From Serripes groenlandicus (taxonomy: Eukaryota; Mollusca; Bivalvia; Cardiida; Cardiidae): a DNA stretch of 64,000 nt. The translations under genes and the position numbers were made by a program. The notes below the pieces were generated by a model. The model was not told where the DNA came from. It ran no database searches and saw only the letters and a program-made list of their open reading frames with translations. The number at the start of each line of letters is the position of its first letter. The first letter of the stretch is position 1. Of the stretch, positions 32,092 to 44,600 are shown in pieces. The DNA is taken from the NCBI GenBank assembly GCA_031761405.1, contig JASEVX010000003.1, positions 61,996,717-62,060,716 on the forward strand, in the 5' to 3' direction.

Positions 32092-33707
32092 AATAGCGTA
32101 AACAGAAACTGCTTTATATCTGGTTTGCCATTGGGGTAAACTTTTACAAGAAATGTCTTAGCACATGATCTGCCCTCGAATTCATTCCCACACAATTCAG
32201 TACATTTAACGTTAGCAGTTTTTGTAGAATCTTCACCTTGAAAGGATATCTTAGGCTGGAAATTTGAAGAATGTAAAGCTGTAGGATGCCTAAAACTGCT
32301 GCATTTATCACATTTCATCTTAACTTCACAGTTTTTTGCATAATGTTTGTCGGAATCGCAGCACTTGTAACAAATTTTCTTCTCTTTTATAAATTGTTTT
32401 CGTTCCTGGATATCTCTTTTAGAAAACTCTCGACAATCATTCAATGAATGTTTGGATCCAACATGTAAAGGACATTCTAAGCCAAAGGTGTACTGACCTT
32501 CTGTAGAGGCATCTACATCCGTTTTCTTCGTACCTGCGCTTACAGGCCTTTGTACCTTTTGATTCTGCTCCCAGCCATAAGACTTTCCTGATTGCTGAAC
32601 AAAATTCAAACTCGGATCGTTCAATGTTTTACATATCTTTCTTATGAAACTCACAAAAAATTCAAATGTTGGATACATTGTTTGGTAGGTCTCTTTATAG
32701 TTAAATGCTCTATCGATCCATTTTCTCTGAACAAAATTTGGAAGTTTCTGAACAATAGGGTTAATGCCAGATGAAGTGTCAAAATAAGACAGTAGAGATG
32801 AATAATTTCTATCTTCTTTCAAAGACTGGATTTCACAAAGTAAATCCAAAAGTTCATAAAATTTCTTGTCGTCTTTAACATTCAATGTTGGAAAGCAAGC
32901 CAGTTTCTTCTTCAGTAAACTTTCAATGAGTTCTGGTGCACCAAACCTCTCATCCAATCTCTGCCATATAATGAGCAATGCCTTGTCAGGCCTTCCGGCA
33001 TTTGAGGTGCTGATGCTTAGAGCCTGTCTCTTAGAGTCACTACTTAAGTGGTTAATAAGAATGTCTAATCTTTCCTGAGGATGAAGGCTTATTTCTTTTA
33101 AAGTATTGTTGAAAGAAATCTTCCATGCTTGGTATGTAGATGGGTCATCATTAAATGGTTAAAACCTGGACAGCAGGAGCTCTTTTCGCAATAAAAAACT
33201 GGTTAAGTCAGTATAACAAGAAGTGGGAGGAGGCATACTCTGCTGGTGAACATGATTAGGTGGAATGGAATCAGGGGGAGGGACTATCGCTGTTGTGTGT
33301 GGCTCAAGATCAGGTTCCTCTATAAAATTGTCTTTAACAAAACTCTGGGTTCTATTGAAACTGCTTTCATGTTCCTGTGGAGGTTGAAGTTTAACATTGG
33401 TTTCTAAATCTGATAGAGTATCGTCTATAGTGTAATAATCATTCTGATATGCGTTGGCTTCTGCTTCAGCCTCTGCACATAGTTTCTGTTCATTCAACAT
33501 TTCTAAGTCTATTTTTAACAAGGCCTGTTGTTTTTTAAGAAGTGATTCTTTTTCTAAAAACTGGGCTCGAGCTTTTGCTGCTTCTGTCTTTGCCTTAGCT
33601 CTTGCAGCCTCCAAACTGGCCATAGATTTGGCTGAACTGAATATTGACAGATTGCTTCTTGTTGAAAATGTTTCATCTCGCTGTACTGGAGAATCCATTG
33701 TCTTCAA
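32064..33707 (-). pseudogene. BEL gag with CCHC knuckle, in-frame stop
   Basis: Starts at about 33695 (MDSPVQRDETF; an in-frame ATG at 33707 is just upstream). The first 180 residues hold an Ala/Lys/Glu-rich coiled-coil region and a Pro-rich linker. TAA at 33159-33161 interrupts the frame, which then stays open through the gag core (YQAWKISF; ALLIIWQRLDERFG) to a zinc knuckle of spacing C-x2-C-x4-H-x4-C (CYKCCDSDKHYAKNC) and a Cys-rich stretch. Near 32110-32120 the protease region switches to the pol frame, a shift of -1. BEL elements usually have one gag-pol frame, so the switch is more likely a small deletion than a programmed signal; no classic slippery heptamer is evident. Confidence 0.88.
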
Positions 33708-33734
33708 AATACAAATAGGACGTGGCTTTTTTAC

Positions 33735-34549
33735 TGTTCCGCTCTATGTGATGATTAACGGAAAGATAACGATGTGTATTTAAGTCTTTTATTACTAGTC
33801 TTCAACAGCACCGTAAAAAACTGAAACAAAATAAATGCTTCCTTTAATACCTACTCTATCACTCATTTGCTTGTCTTTATATTTGACTTGTAAAGCCTGC
33901 ACTGGTAAAACAATGAAAACATCGTGGAGAAATGAGGAATTTCCACTGACAGGCAATGTCCCATCCCCCAACGATGCTTTCATTCCTGTTCAAGGATGAC
34001 ATTATCTATATTTATATCCGAAAGAACATTGCAACAACTGAAGATGCTAAGCAACTATGGAATAAAGAGTTCTGAGAAGAAACGGATGCGTCACCAAACA
34101 ATGTGAAAAAAGGTGCAAATACGTGCACTTTCTTTAATGCTTATAGTATTAATTACTGAAATTATGAATACTGAATTCAAACATTCAAGAGAATGAAATC
34201 GTTGCTCAATACGAGCAACGATTTATTTCCTCGAGAAAGCCCAGAAACGCACAGAATGCTTGACGCGAAAAGTCATGACTGTACGCTAAACACTTTAAAT
34301 ACAAAAAATATAAAGATGCAACAATAACAGTATATACATAACATGTAGCTGCAGAGTGCACTGGCTCTATACAAAAATTGTGGAAGTACTTACGCCGTAA
34401 TACGTCCGGCCTTGCTCCATAATGATCACTGGTTTAGAAATCAGAAAACATGTGACTTTCTTCTTGGTGCGCGAATCAAGAGCGATAACTGCTCCTTGAC
34501 CATACCAAAATCAAAGTACTTAAAGTTTATAAAGTAACGATCCAGCACA
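33735..34549 (-). repeat. BEL 5' LTR
   Basis: 815 bp, apparently identical to the other LTR, with the stem-loop at 34196-34224. On - it starts TGTGCTGGATCG, and a TATAAA-like word lies about 20 bases in. Confidence 0.94.
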
Positions 34550-34554
34550 GGTAG
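34550..34554. repeat. BEL target-site duplication, right
   Basis: GGTAG, identical to 25254-25258. Confidence 0.9.
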
Positions 34555-34600
34555 GTTTGAATAATTGTTAGTATACAAGTTTAAAAAAACATAAAATACA

Positions 34601-34771
34601 GGGTCTGAAACTATAAAACTCGGTAAACGTTCTCAATGCTCAAAAATGAACTCCATACTCCAAATAAGGCTTCTGATTGGTCAATTTGAATAACGAATTT
34701 GCTTTTTACCAATCAGATACTTGAACACAAAGTCTGAGCACAAATCAAACTGTTATAGTTTTGGAGCCAGG
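34601..34771. repeat. Short TIR element, copy 2 (inverted relative to copy 1)
   Basis: Starts GGGTCTGAAACTATAAAACT and ends CTATAACAG-like on the opposite strand. It is the reverse complement of 72-236 with scattered differences. Confidence 0.6.
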
Positions 34772-35446
34772 TCAGTGCGACTTTGGTCATAAAGCACCAA
34801 TTTTGGATGTAGTTATGGCCCCTTTTCATCTTTGAATTTGCAAACAGAAAATTGTGTCTATACACAAAAATCATCAAAAGGTTCAGGGATTTCGATTATT
34901 TTTGGTACACAGTCAGGTATATAATAATTATATAGTTGCATTTCTTTATAACATGTATCAGCATCCCTAGTTATTAATGGATTTAGAATCTAAGTAAGAC
35001 AGTTCCTTCCTCAAGTAAATTGCCTGTTCTTTTTCTTGTCTGCAGAAGAGTTTATTCTTATTTGTTCATTATTATCCCCTTGGCTAACGAAGTTTGCGAT
35101 GGGGATATAATAACGGGACTGTCCGATTGTTCGTTCATTCGTTTGTTCATTTGTTCGGCCGGCCGTCCGTAACAATCTTGTGACCACTCTACACTGTACA
35201 TCATTCGACCGATATTAACCAAACTTGGTATACAGTCAGTATATGGTAAGGTCTAGAAGCCTATTTATTTTCAAGGTCATAGGTTAAAGGTCATTGTCAA
35301 AATTGGACTTTGAATACCGAGGGGATGCATCCACTTTGCGGTGCCCTTGTTTCTTATTTGTTCATCATTTCTTATTTGTTCATTATAATCTTATTTGTTC
35401 ATTATATCTTATCTGTCAATTATTTCTTATTTATTCATTATTTCAG
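34772..35446 (+). other. Intron sequence with dispersed repeat and a 15-bp tandem tract
   Basis: 35080-35350 is a dispersed-repeat type segment (AAACTTGGTATACAGTCAG, AAGGTCATAGGTTAAAGGTC, then GCGGTGCCCTTGTTT). It runs straight into variants of TCTTATTTGTTCATT repeated about six times (35350-35440), which form the T-rich tract before the acceptor of the first cadherin exon. Confidence 0.55.
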
Positions 35447-35620
35447 ATGTTAAAGAGCTATCACAGACGGTGGTTATTTTAGATGTAAATGATGAGATGC
35501 CTAAATTCATCAACAGACCACAGCCCTTCTTGGCTACCATGTCCACAGGGGATCTAGGTGGCACTCTCATCTTTACACTTACTGCACAGGACCCTGATGC
35601 TGGCTCCCAGCTTTCACTTG
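35447..35620 (+). CDS. Cadherin exon A
   Basis: Acceptor TTATTTCAG; enters needing one base from the previous exon. Codes for VKELSQTVVILDVNDEMPKF and LTAQDPDAG, the end of one EC repeat and the start of the next. The donor is CTTG|GTTTGT, a weak site, but the frame and phase to exon B agree. Confidence 0.82.
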
Positions 35621-38600
35621 GTTTGTATAATAAAAAAAAAAAATCTCATTGAAACTTTTGTTTCTCTATTATATGTTAGCAGTCAAATAGCTTTAGCAAA
35701 CACTGTAAAACAGGAAAAAACATATAATTGCTATAAGGCTAAGCAATCTCTCCTACAGATTTTACTTTTGTTTAAACCCTCTCCCACTTGCAGACACATC
35801 TTGACACATCTGACTTTTGAAAACAATGTGACAAAAGGAGAAATTGCTCATAATGAGCAATTTCACCCTTTGCCACACTGTTTTCAACTCTTTTTAATGT
35901 TAACACTCATTTGTTGAGATTTTTCACATTTTCCCAAGATGTGTTCAAAGTCATCTGTTACAGATTGGTTGTATATCGAGGGCTTGGCGTGAAACAGTTG
36001 TAACTAAAAACCTATTTTGAAAACCCTTGTTACGGGCAATTTTGACCCTTTTGTAAACAATGCAAATTTAGGTGCCATTGCTAAGAACGAGCAATAGCAC
36101 CTAAATTTCCATTGTTCACCAAGAGTTAACGCTTATAAAGACTTTATGGCGAAGTGATTAGCCTTGGTAAAAAGTTACCAATTTTAGTTACACCCGTTTC
36201 ACAAAAAGCCCTCGATATTGGAATGGGTAAAAGGAGAATAGAAAATTATAAAAAAAAAAAGCTGAACTGCATGCAACATCTACTCTTCCCATTATGTTTC
36301 AATAATTCATTGGTTGCAAAGGCTTCAAAAGAAGTTTGTATCACTCAGGGAAAGGCCTACCATTGATATAAATTTCTTTCTTTCAGTTGCTTCTACAACA
36401 TCCACCTCGAATAATGATATCTTTACAATCAGCATTAATGGAGATAAGGCATACATTTATACGAGAGCCCTGAGCGGAAACCAGCAAATTACACCGAACC
36501 AGGAACTTCGAGTGGTGGTCACTGCTACTGATAATGCAGCACCATCGGTACAAAGCACATCAGCTGAGGTTCTAATCAGAGCAGGCACAAGGTCACCCCA
36601 ATTCTATGAAACATCATACACAATTGACTTCCAAGAAAACAATGCGGAGCTTCAAGCGTAAGGATGTCTTAATTTGCTTTTCACAACTAGCAGTAGGGGC
36701 ATTTAACAAATACCACATTCTGTATATATAGTTCGAAGTTTGACTTTTCCCACATGCAGACAATAATTGAAAATATTGTGGACCGCCTCGGTAGTGTAGT
36801 GTCCGAGTGTCCATCTTGAGTATAGGAGGTACGATCCCCGGCTACGTCATACCAGGGTTATCATTACCACCGATTGGCTGGTGTCAGGATAAATAGACCA
36901 GTAGAACTGGTGACTGACCCATGATACGCTGTGATATAACTGATATATATATATAATAATTATTGAAAGCGGCATCAGACACCAAACAATAATAATTTAA
37001 ACATCTTGACAAAAGGAGATTTTGCTCATAGTGGGAACTTTCTCATTTTGTCACAATGTTATCAACTCTTTATAATAAATAAACATTCATCTATAGGAAA
37101 TTTCTATATGTTTTACTGTTCATTTTCAAAGCCTTTTGCCATAGATTTGTTTAATGTGTGAAAGGGTTAAAATAGAGTTTTCCCTCATGTAAACTCTTTC
37201 TGACGCTTCTGCAGCAGATGGCTTTTTGAAAACATAGTGACAAAAGAAGAAATTGCTCAAAACGAGCAATTTCTTCTTTTGCCACAATGTTTTTTCACTT
37301 TTAGTCATAGGTTATCCATTCAATTATAGAGATTTTCTATTTTTTGACAAAATATGTTCAAAGTCGTCTGCTGCAGAATTGTTACGAGGGAAAGGGTTAA
37401 TTGTTGCAACCCACATTATTCTACATGGTCCATGCTTTCATTTCAGGCCAAATTGAAGAAACTATTTGACCTTTTCCCACATACAACAAATCTGTATGTA
37501 GCAGGCAAATTTGAATTAATCTGGAGAAAAAATATTGAAAATCTCTTCATATAATTGTTTAGTTTTATAACAGAGCTGTAAACATCATGAACAATTTCTC
37601 CTTTTGTCCCTATGTTTTCATAAGTTGTCTGCTGCAGAGGCATAAAGTGGTTTGATCTAATTTCAGAAATTCAAAACAGAATTCTATCTTATCCATCTTT
37701 TATCACTTGACATAACAGATCTTGAAGACATATATCAATAAATTTGACTTTTGTTAACAGATCATGTTAACCCTTTCCCACATACAACAAATCTGCATCA
37801 GATGACTGAACACTTATAGGCAAAAATGTGGAAATTATCTTTAAATGAACGTTTTGTTAGTTAATATAGTTGAAAACATTGTGAAAAAATGAAGAAACTG
37901 CTCATCATGATCAATTTCTCCTTTTGCCACAATGTTTTCAAAAGTTGTCTGCTGCAGAGGCATCAGAGAGCGTATATGTGTGGGAAAGGGTTAAAAGAGG
38001 CAAACAAAGGGAAACAATTTGTGGCAAGTTGCGAAACATTCGCTTTTAATGGTAAAATATTTGGCTCTCTTTTTATAAAAAATTGCGAAAACAATTTAAG
38101 TTTGGCATAAAAGCGTGACAGCGTACGTGCTTGGGCTTTTTGGCAAGGCACTTATCCCAATGTTCATGTTGCAGTCCTATAACCGAGTACTGTTGAAAAT
38201 TGTGTAAAATCCTTATAAATTTTAATCAATTTGTTACTTTAAATTTTCTACAGACTGACGCCAGCAATTGAAGTTAAAAGCTTTCAACAGACCCGGGTGG
38301 CGTGTGCAGTTTATTCGAGTGGTACACAGGTATCTAGTTTATTCAGTGCCAGGTCGGAGAGTAGTAATAACAGTGAGCTTCATCGATGTAGTATAGAAGT
38401 TAAAAGAGTTCTAGATTATGAAGTTGACACAAAGCAGTACAACGTAACAGTTATGGCCACTGAAGAAACGACTGGCTATAGCAGCACAGTACAGGTAAGG
38501 AAAAATGGGATTGCTGGTTTTAAACTCTTTCCCACATACAACAAATCGTCAGCAGACGACACTTATGAAACATCTATGAAAAAAATATGGACAATTTATT

Positions 38601-41600
38601 CTAGTGAAAGTATGTGTATAAATTTTGAAGAAAAAAAAAGGAAAACATTGTGAACATATTTTTCTTTTATGTAGTCAAAAGTTGTCCGCTGCAGATGCAC
38701 ACACATTTGTCAGCATGTTAGACAGGGGTGTGAACCTCCCTGATAAGCCATACAGTTGTTTGCTTTGAAATCTTTCGAGAGAAATAGTTTGATATCTGGA
38801 TAATTGAAAGTACTAATGCTTCAGGAATTCTCATTTTTAACAGTTTCTTATTTTCAAATTATTTTCCTCAGTGGTGTAGCGTCTGCCTCGTGTGCTTGAG
38901 GTCTTGGGTTCAATCCCTTGTCGGGTCATACCAAAGACTTAAAATGGTAGTAATGGCTGCCCTCCTTGGTGCTCAGGGTTGCGGGGTTAGTATTACAACT
39001 GACATGCTGGTGTCAGGATAAACGGACAAGTAGTACTGGTAATTGAACTCAGGAAACACTGGGTCTGAATGCGTCTGCAAGTGGGAAAAGGTTAAGAGTG
39101 TAAACAAAAATTGTTACAACTTCTGTGGAATAACATCTAGCAAACACAGCCATTCTTGAGAAATGTTGCTCTTTAACCCTTTCCCTCAAATAGACGCTTT
39201 CTGGCGCCTCTGCAGCAGACAACTTTTGACAACATTCTGACAAAAGGAGAAATTGCTCAAAACGAGCAAATTTCTTCTTTTGCTATTATTGCTTTCAACC
39301 TTTTTATAGTGATTATACATACGTTTTTATTGATTTTCTGTGTTTTTGCCTTTATTATTTCAAAGTCGTCTGCTGCAGATTTATTGAATGTGGGAAAGGG
39401 TTAAAAATTTAAACTTTCATCTGAAAGAAATACATATTGAAGTGTCTTAACCCTGTCCCTCATATAGACGCTTTCTGACGCCTCTGCATCAGACGGCTTT
39501 TTGAAAACATAGTGACAAAGGAAGAATTGCACAAAATGTGCAATTTCTCCTTTTGTCACAATGTTTTCAACTTTTTGTCATAGGTTATCCATTCAATTAT
39601 GGAGATTTTCTATGTTTTTACAAAATACATTCAAAGTCGTCTGCTGCAGAATTGCTGTATGAGAGAAAGGGTTAATGCAGTAAAATGTATGGTTGCTTTA
39701 CCAGGACTATAAATCTATTCATTTTTGATGCAGGTTTCATTACGAGTCACGGACCAGAATGAATATCCACCACAATTTAGTAGATCGACCTACAAGAAAG
39801 AAAATGTTCCAGAAAACATTGCATTGGGTAGATCATTGATCACAGGTAAGAGTATAAGCCTCTCCCTCATACAGCAAATTCTCAGCAGACGACGTAGAAA
39901 ACATCCAGACAAAATATTGAAAACAAAGAGTTAAAAGAATAAATAAATCACGTTTTAAACATGGCCATGATATAGTAAAAGCATTATGGAAAATCTCTCT
40001 GAAGGTATTATTACGGAAAATGTTATCAAAATTTTGGCAAACAGGAAAAATTGCTCTTCTTGAGCAATTCCTTCTTTTACCCAAAGGTTTTCAAATGTCG
40101 TCTGCTTTAGAGATGAGAAAGCGTCTACAAGTAGGAAAGGGTTAAAACTGATATGCCATGAACCTTTTGCCCTCATAGAGATGGTTATGGTTGAGGTGAT
40201 ATGAAAACATTGTAGAAAAATGAGGAACTGTCAAAACGAACTATTTCTTTTTTACTTACAATGTTATCACCACTATCTCAATACCATTGTCGGATAACCC
40301 AAGCACTTTAATTTGGCTTTTTATCACTTTCCTACATGTTGATGCATTTTGATGCTTCTGCAGCAGACGGCTTTTGAAAACATTGTGGCAAATGGAGGAT
40401 TTGCACATAATGAGCAATTTCTCCATTTGCCACAATGTCTTCAAAATCGTCTGCTGCAAATTTATTGTGGGTGAGAAAGGGATAATGAAGTGACAATAGA
40501 ACGCATGATGTGGGGGCGATGATGTTGCAAATTGTTCTTTTAATCCTTTCCCACATACAGTACATCTGCAGCAGTCTACTCAAAAATATATAAAATCTCT
40601 ATACTTGTAGGTAAAATTACTGAAAAAAAATGAAAACGTTGTGGCAAAAGGATAAAAAATTGATCGTTTTGAGCAATTTCTTCCTTTGTCACCATGTTTT
40701 CAAAAGTCGTCTGCTGCAGATGCGTTAAAATGCGTCTATAGGTGGAAAAGGGTTAACCCTTTCCCTCATATAAATGGTTTCGGACGCCTCTTCAGCAGAC
40801 GGCTTTTTGAAAACATAGTAACAAAGGAAGAAATTGCTCAAAACGAGCAATTTTTTTATCCAATTGGTTGTTCTCGGATATTGATTACACTTTCACGCTT
40901 AACCCTTACCCTCATACGACAATTCTGCAGCAGACGACTTTGAACATATTTTGTCAAAAAATGGAAATCTCTATAATTGAATGGATAACCTATGACTAAA
41001 AGTGAAAAAAACATTGTGACAAAAGGAGAAATTGCACGTTTTGTTACTATGTTTTCAAAAAGCCGTCTGCTGCATCAGAAAGCATCTATATAAGGGAAAG
41101 GGTTAAAATAAATCTTCAGCAGATGACATTGAAAATACAGAAACTCTCTATAAATGAAAGAAAAGTTATTTGATATACATGTATTTTGAAAACATTGTGG
41201 CAGAAGGAGAAATTGCTCATTATGAGCAATCTCTTCTTTTGCCAAATGTTTTCAAAAACTGCTCAGTCAGGCCTCAAAAAACATCTGTTAACGTTTATTT
41301 AAACAAAGAATTTCAGATTGTTCCTTTCAATATTTACAAGAAATGATTAACAGTTCTTCACGTTGTGATCTCATAAACATATCGCTTCTTTGTTAAATCC
41401 GGAAAGAAATCTTTAACAGATATCTCTCCGTATTTAAGGGAGGCTTTAAGACGTTTTCATTGTTCTAGCCATAAAATTAGAATAGAATTAGGTAGACATT
41501 TCAATATTGAAAGGGAATATCGTGTTTTTTCCTATTGTTTGCTCTCTACAGATATTGTGATAGTTGAAGAAGAGTATCAGGTCTTCTTTCAATGTGTTAA

Positions 41601-44600
41601 GTTTGGTGCAGAAAGACTCTTCGGGCTGGTGGCCTTTATTTACAAATAAAGAATTATTATTATTATATGTGGGAAAGGCTAATTTTAAATGTGACTCATT
41701 TCAGTGACAGCCGCTGATAATGACGCTAACACTAAACTCTCATTCTCCGTGAACAATGATAACTTTGAGGTCATCAATCTAGACCCGGACAGAACAGACG
41801 GTACCTACACTGCAGAGATAAGGGTGAAAGAGTAAGTAATGTGGAAATCACTTTTGGTTGTCTGTCTTGGCGGCTGCCTGTTGGCTTGTCACGGTATACA
41901 ACATCAACATACAACACAACTACAGCAGACCTATTTGAATACGTATTGGCTAAAATATTGAAAGTCTTCGTAAAAGAAAATACAATTATTGAATAGAGTT
42001 GAAAACATTGTGACTAAAGGAGAAATTGCTCATTATGACTTTGACCAAAGCAATCAGTGTACAAACCCCCTAGGTAACTTTTTACTTTCGGTATGAGGAT
42101 TTACCTTCAAATTCTGCAGAAGCATCGGAAAGCATCTCATTAAGAATAGGGAAAATTTCTATAACTAACAGTTTAATTATTGAATAAAGTTGAAAGCATT
42201 GTGACTAAAGGAGAAATTGCTCATTATGAGCAATTTCTCCTTTTGTCACAATGTTTTCAAAAGTCGTCTGCATTGCCGTCAAAAAGTGTCTTAAAATTTG
42301 GGAAGTGTTTTAATCATCTGAACAAAGAAATGAACAATACTGATATCCTAATTTTGGATGAATTAAAATTGTATGTAATCTTAATTGCTGAATCGATCTT
42401 TAATTTTAAAATGTGCCGAATATGTATAAGATGTCTCGATCTGCCTTTTCACAGACATTTGGATTATGACAGCATCCCAAGTCCAAAGCTATATGACTTT
42501 AAAGTCTTTGCGACGGACCATGATCCAATAACGAGAAAAACAGGTCAGGCAACTGTACGTATCTTCATGGAGAATTTGAATGACGAAGACCCAGAATTCC
42601 CAGAGAAGATGAGTGCAGAAGTTAGATACGACGCCACCGTGGGGGCGGAAGTTTATAGAATGCAGGCCACGGACAGAGACGAAGGCGATACAGTAACTTA
42701 TTATCTAATTGATGGAGGTAATTTATTTTCAAGTAAACGCCTGATAATTGTTTTTCGTGTTAAAGCCATGAGGTAATTTATTATCATATAGTCAGTTGAT
42801 TGTTTAGTGTTTTACGCCGCTTTCAACAATTCCTCAGTTATATGACATCATTTCCTGGGTAAGTTACCATTAATACTGGTCCATTTATCATTACACCATC
42901 CAGTCAGTCATAATGCTAACTCAGCAACCAGAGCCCCATGGTCCGCAGCCATTACTACCATTTATTAAGTCTTTGGTATGATCTGGCCAGGGATCGAACC
43001 CACTACCTCCTGCATTCGAGGCAGATATTATTACATAACATCTGATCTTAAATACTGTATATTTTGTTGCAATCTTTCAGCTGACGATAATCTTTTTTGA
43101 TATCTGCTTGTAATAGACTTCAACCAATTCCCACATACAACAAACGACAGCAGACGACTTCGAAAACATATTGCCAAAGACGTGGAAAATCTCCATAAAT
43201 AAAGATTTTATTATTATATAGAAATATAAACATAATGAGCAATATCTCCTTTTACCACAAGGTTTTCAAAAATTGTCTGCTGCAGATGTATCAAAATGCG
43301 TCTGTATGTGGGAAAGGGTTAAAACTTATACTTCGGCCAGAGGCTCAGATAAGATGGGGTATACAGCTCTTTTCCATACAATATCTCTCTTATTATACAA
43401 CCAAACCATACAATGTAGGTACATGTACTCAAAAGATTTTTTTGAGTACCCATTGTGTACCCATTGAGTACCCATTGAGTACCCCTTGAGTACCCCTTAT
43501 TATAGAGCTCTGATTTTAGCCATAAGTGTAGGTAATTCACTCATTTTATTGTCTCGCCCACGATAGTGGAGTGAGACATAGTAGTCACTTTTCCGGTGAC
43601 GGCGGCAGCCACTTTTACAAATCAATATTTCTCAGCAACCCCTTCTGGATTTTTTCTGAAACTTTGTCAGATGTATTGAATGGTCATGGGACATCATTCA
43701 GCGTCAAACTTTTCAAGGTCAATGTCATATTTTGGCAGAATTTGAACTTGGTTAGGTAACTTAACCTCAAAACTTTGGTTATATCTCAGCAACCCCTAGT
43801 GGAATTTTTCTGAAACTATGTCAGATATATTGTTTGGTCATGGGACATTATTCAATGTCAACATTTTTAAGGTCAAGGTCATAATTTGGCAGAACTTGAA
43901 CGTTGTAAGGTAACTTAACCTCAAAACTTAACCTTGGTTATATCTCAGCAACCCCTGCTGCAATTTTTTTGAAACTATGTCAGATGTATTGTTGGGTCAT
44001 TGAACATCATTCAAGATCAAAATATCAAGGTCAAGCTCATAATTTGCCTTAATTTGGAATAATCTTCTTAACACTCTAAAAGTCTCTTTCTTCATTCAAT
44101 CTTCACGAAATTTAACCACTAGTCAAGTTCACAAATAGGTCATGGGGGTCAACAAGTAGGTTACTAGGTCAAATGTTAGAATAACCTTGTGAAATCAAAT
44201 ATTTTATTTAATCTTCATGAAAAGTTATTAGATCACAAGTGATCTTGGTCAAGATCATCATCAAAACTGGGTAATGGGGTAGGTCAAACACTAGGTCACT
44301 AGGTCAAATTTCTTAGCCCGAGGTCTTGTATAAACTTTAAAGAGGCTAGTGCTCAGCTGTTTCCCACATAATGTCTTGCCTCCATGTACTGTCATACATA
44401 TTTGTGTTAACCTTTTGCAAGGTTTTAACCCTTTCCTTTATATAGACGCTTTCTGACGCAGCAGACGACTTTTGAAAGCATTTTGACAACGGGAGAAATT
44501 GCTCAAGATGAGCAATTTCTCCTTTTGCAACAATGTTTTCAACTTTTTTCAGTAAATATACCTTCATTTTAAGAGATATTCTGTATTAAACTAGATGTTA

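Larger units (their letters stand above)
25259..34549 (-). mobile_element. BEL/Pao LTR retrotransposon, 9.3 kb
   Basis: Two 815-bp LTRs (TG...CA in + orientation) with a 5-bp target duplication enclose gag and pol read on the - strand. The order is gag with a CCHC knuckle, aspartic protease, reverse transcriptase, RNase H, integrase and a C-terminal domain typical of BEL pol. No env-like gene is seen. The LTRs look identical by eye over their length, which implies a very recent insertion. Yet gag has an in-frame stop, gag and pol lie in different frames, and a 1.7-kb repeat element splits pol near its end. No clear primer-binding site could be named beside the 5' LTR. GACTGGGAG on - just before the 3' LTR (26074-26082) may be the polypurine tract. 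Confidence 0.95.

Noticed and set aside
32064..32125. Programmed -1 frameshift between BEL gag and pol
   Set aside because: No classic slippery heptamer or downstream pseudoknot is obvious, and BEL elements usually have one frame; a small indel is the simpler reading.
36782..36860. tRNA-like boxes here and at 38868, 42795 (-) and 46440
   Set aside because: Box A and box B are followed by SINE bodies and shared tails, and no full cloverleaf is evident; treated as SINEs, not tRNA genes.
43555..44340. Tandem units considered as a coding repeat
   Set aside because: Stops occur in every frame and the unit resembles other non-coding tandem elements in the window.
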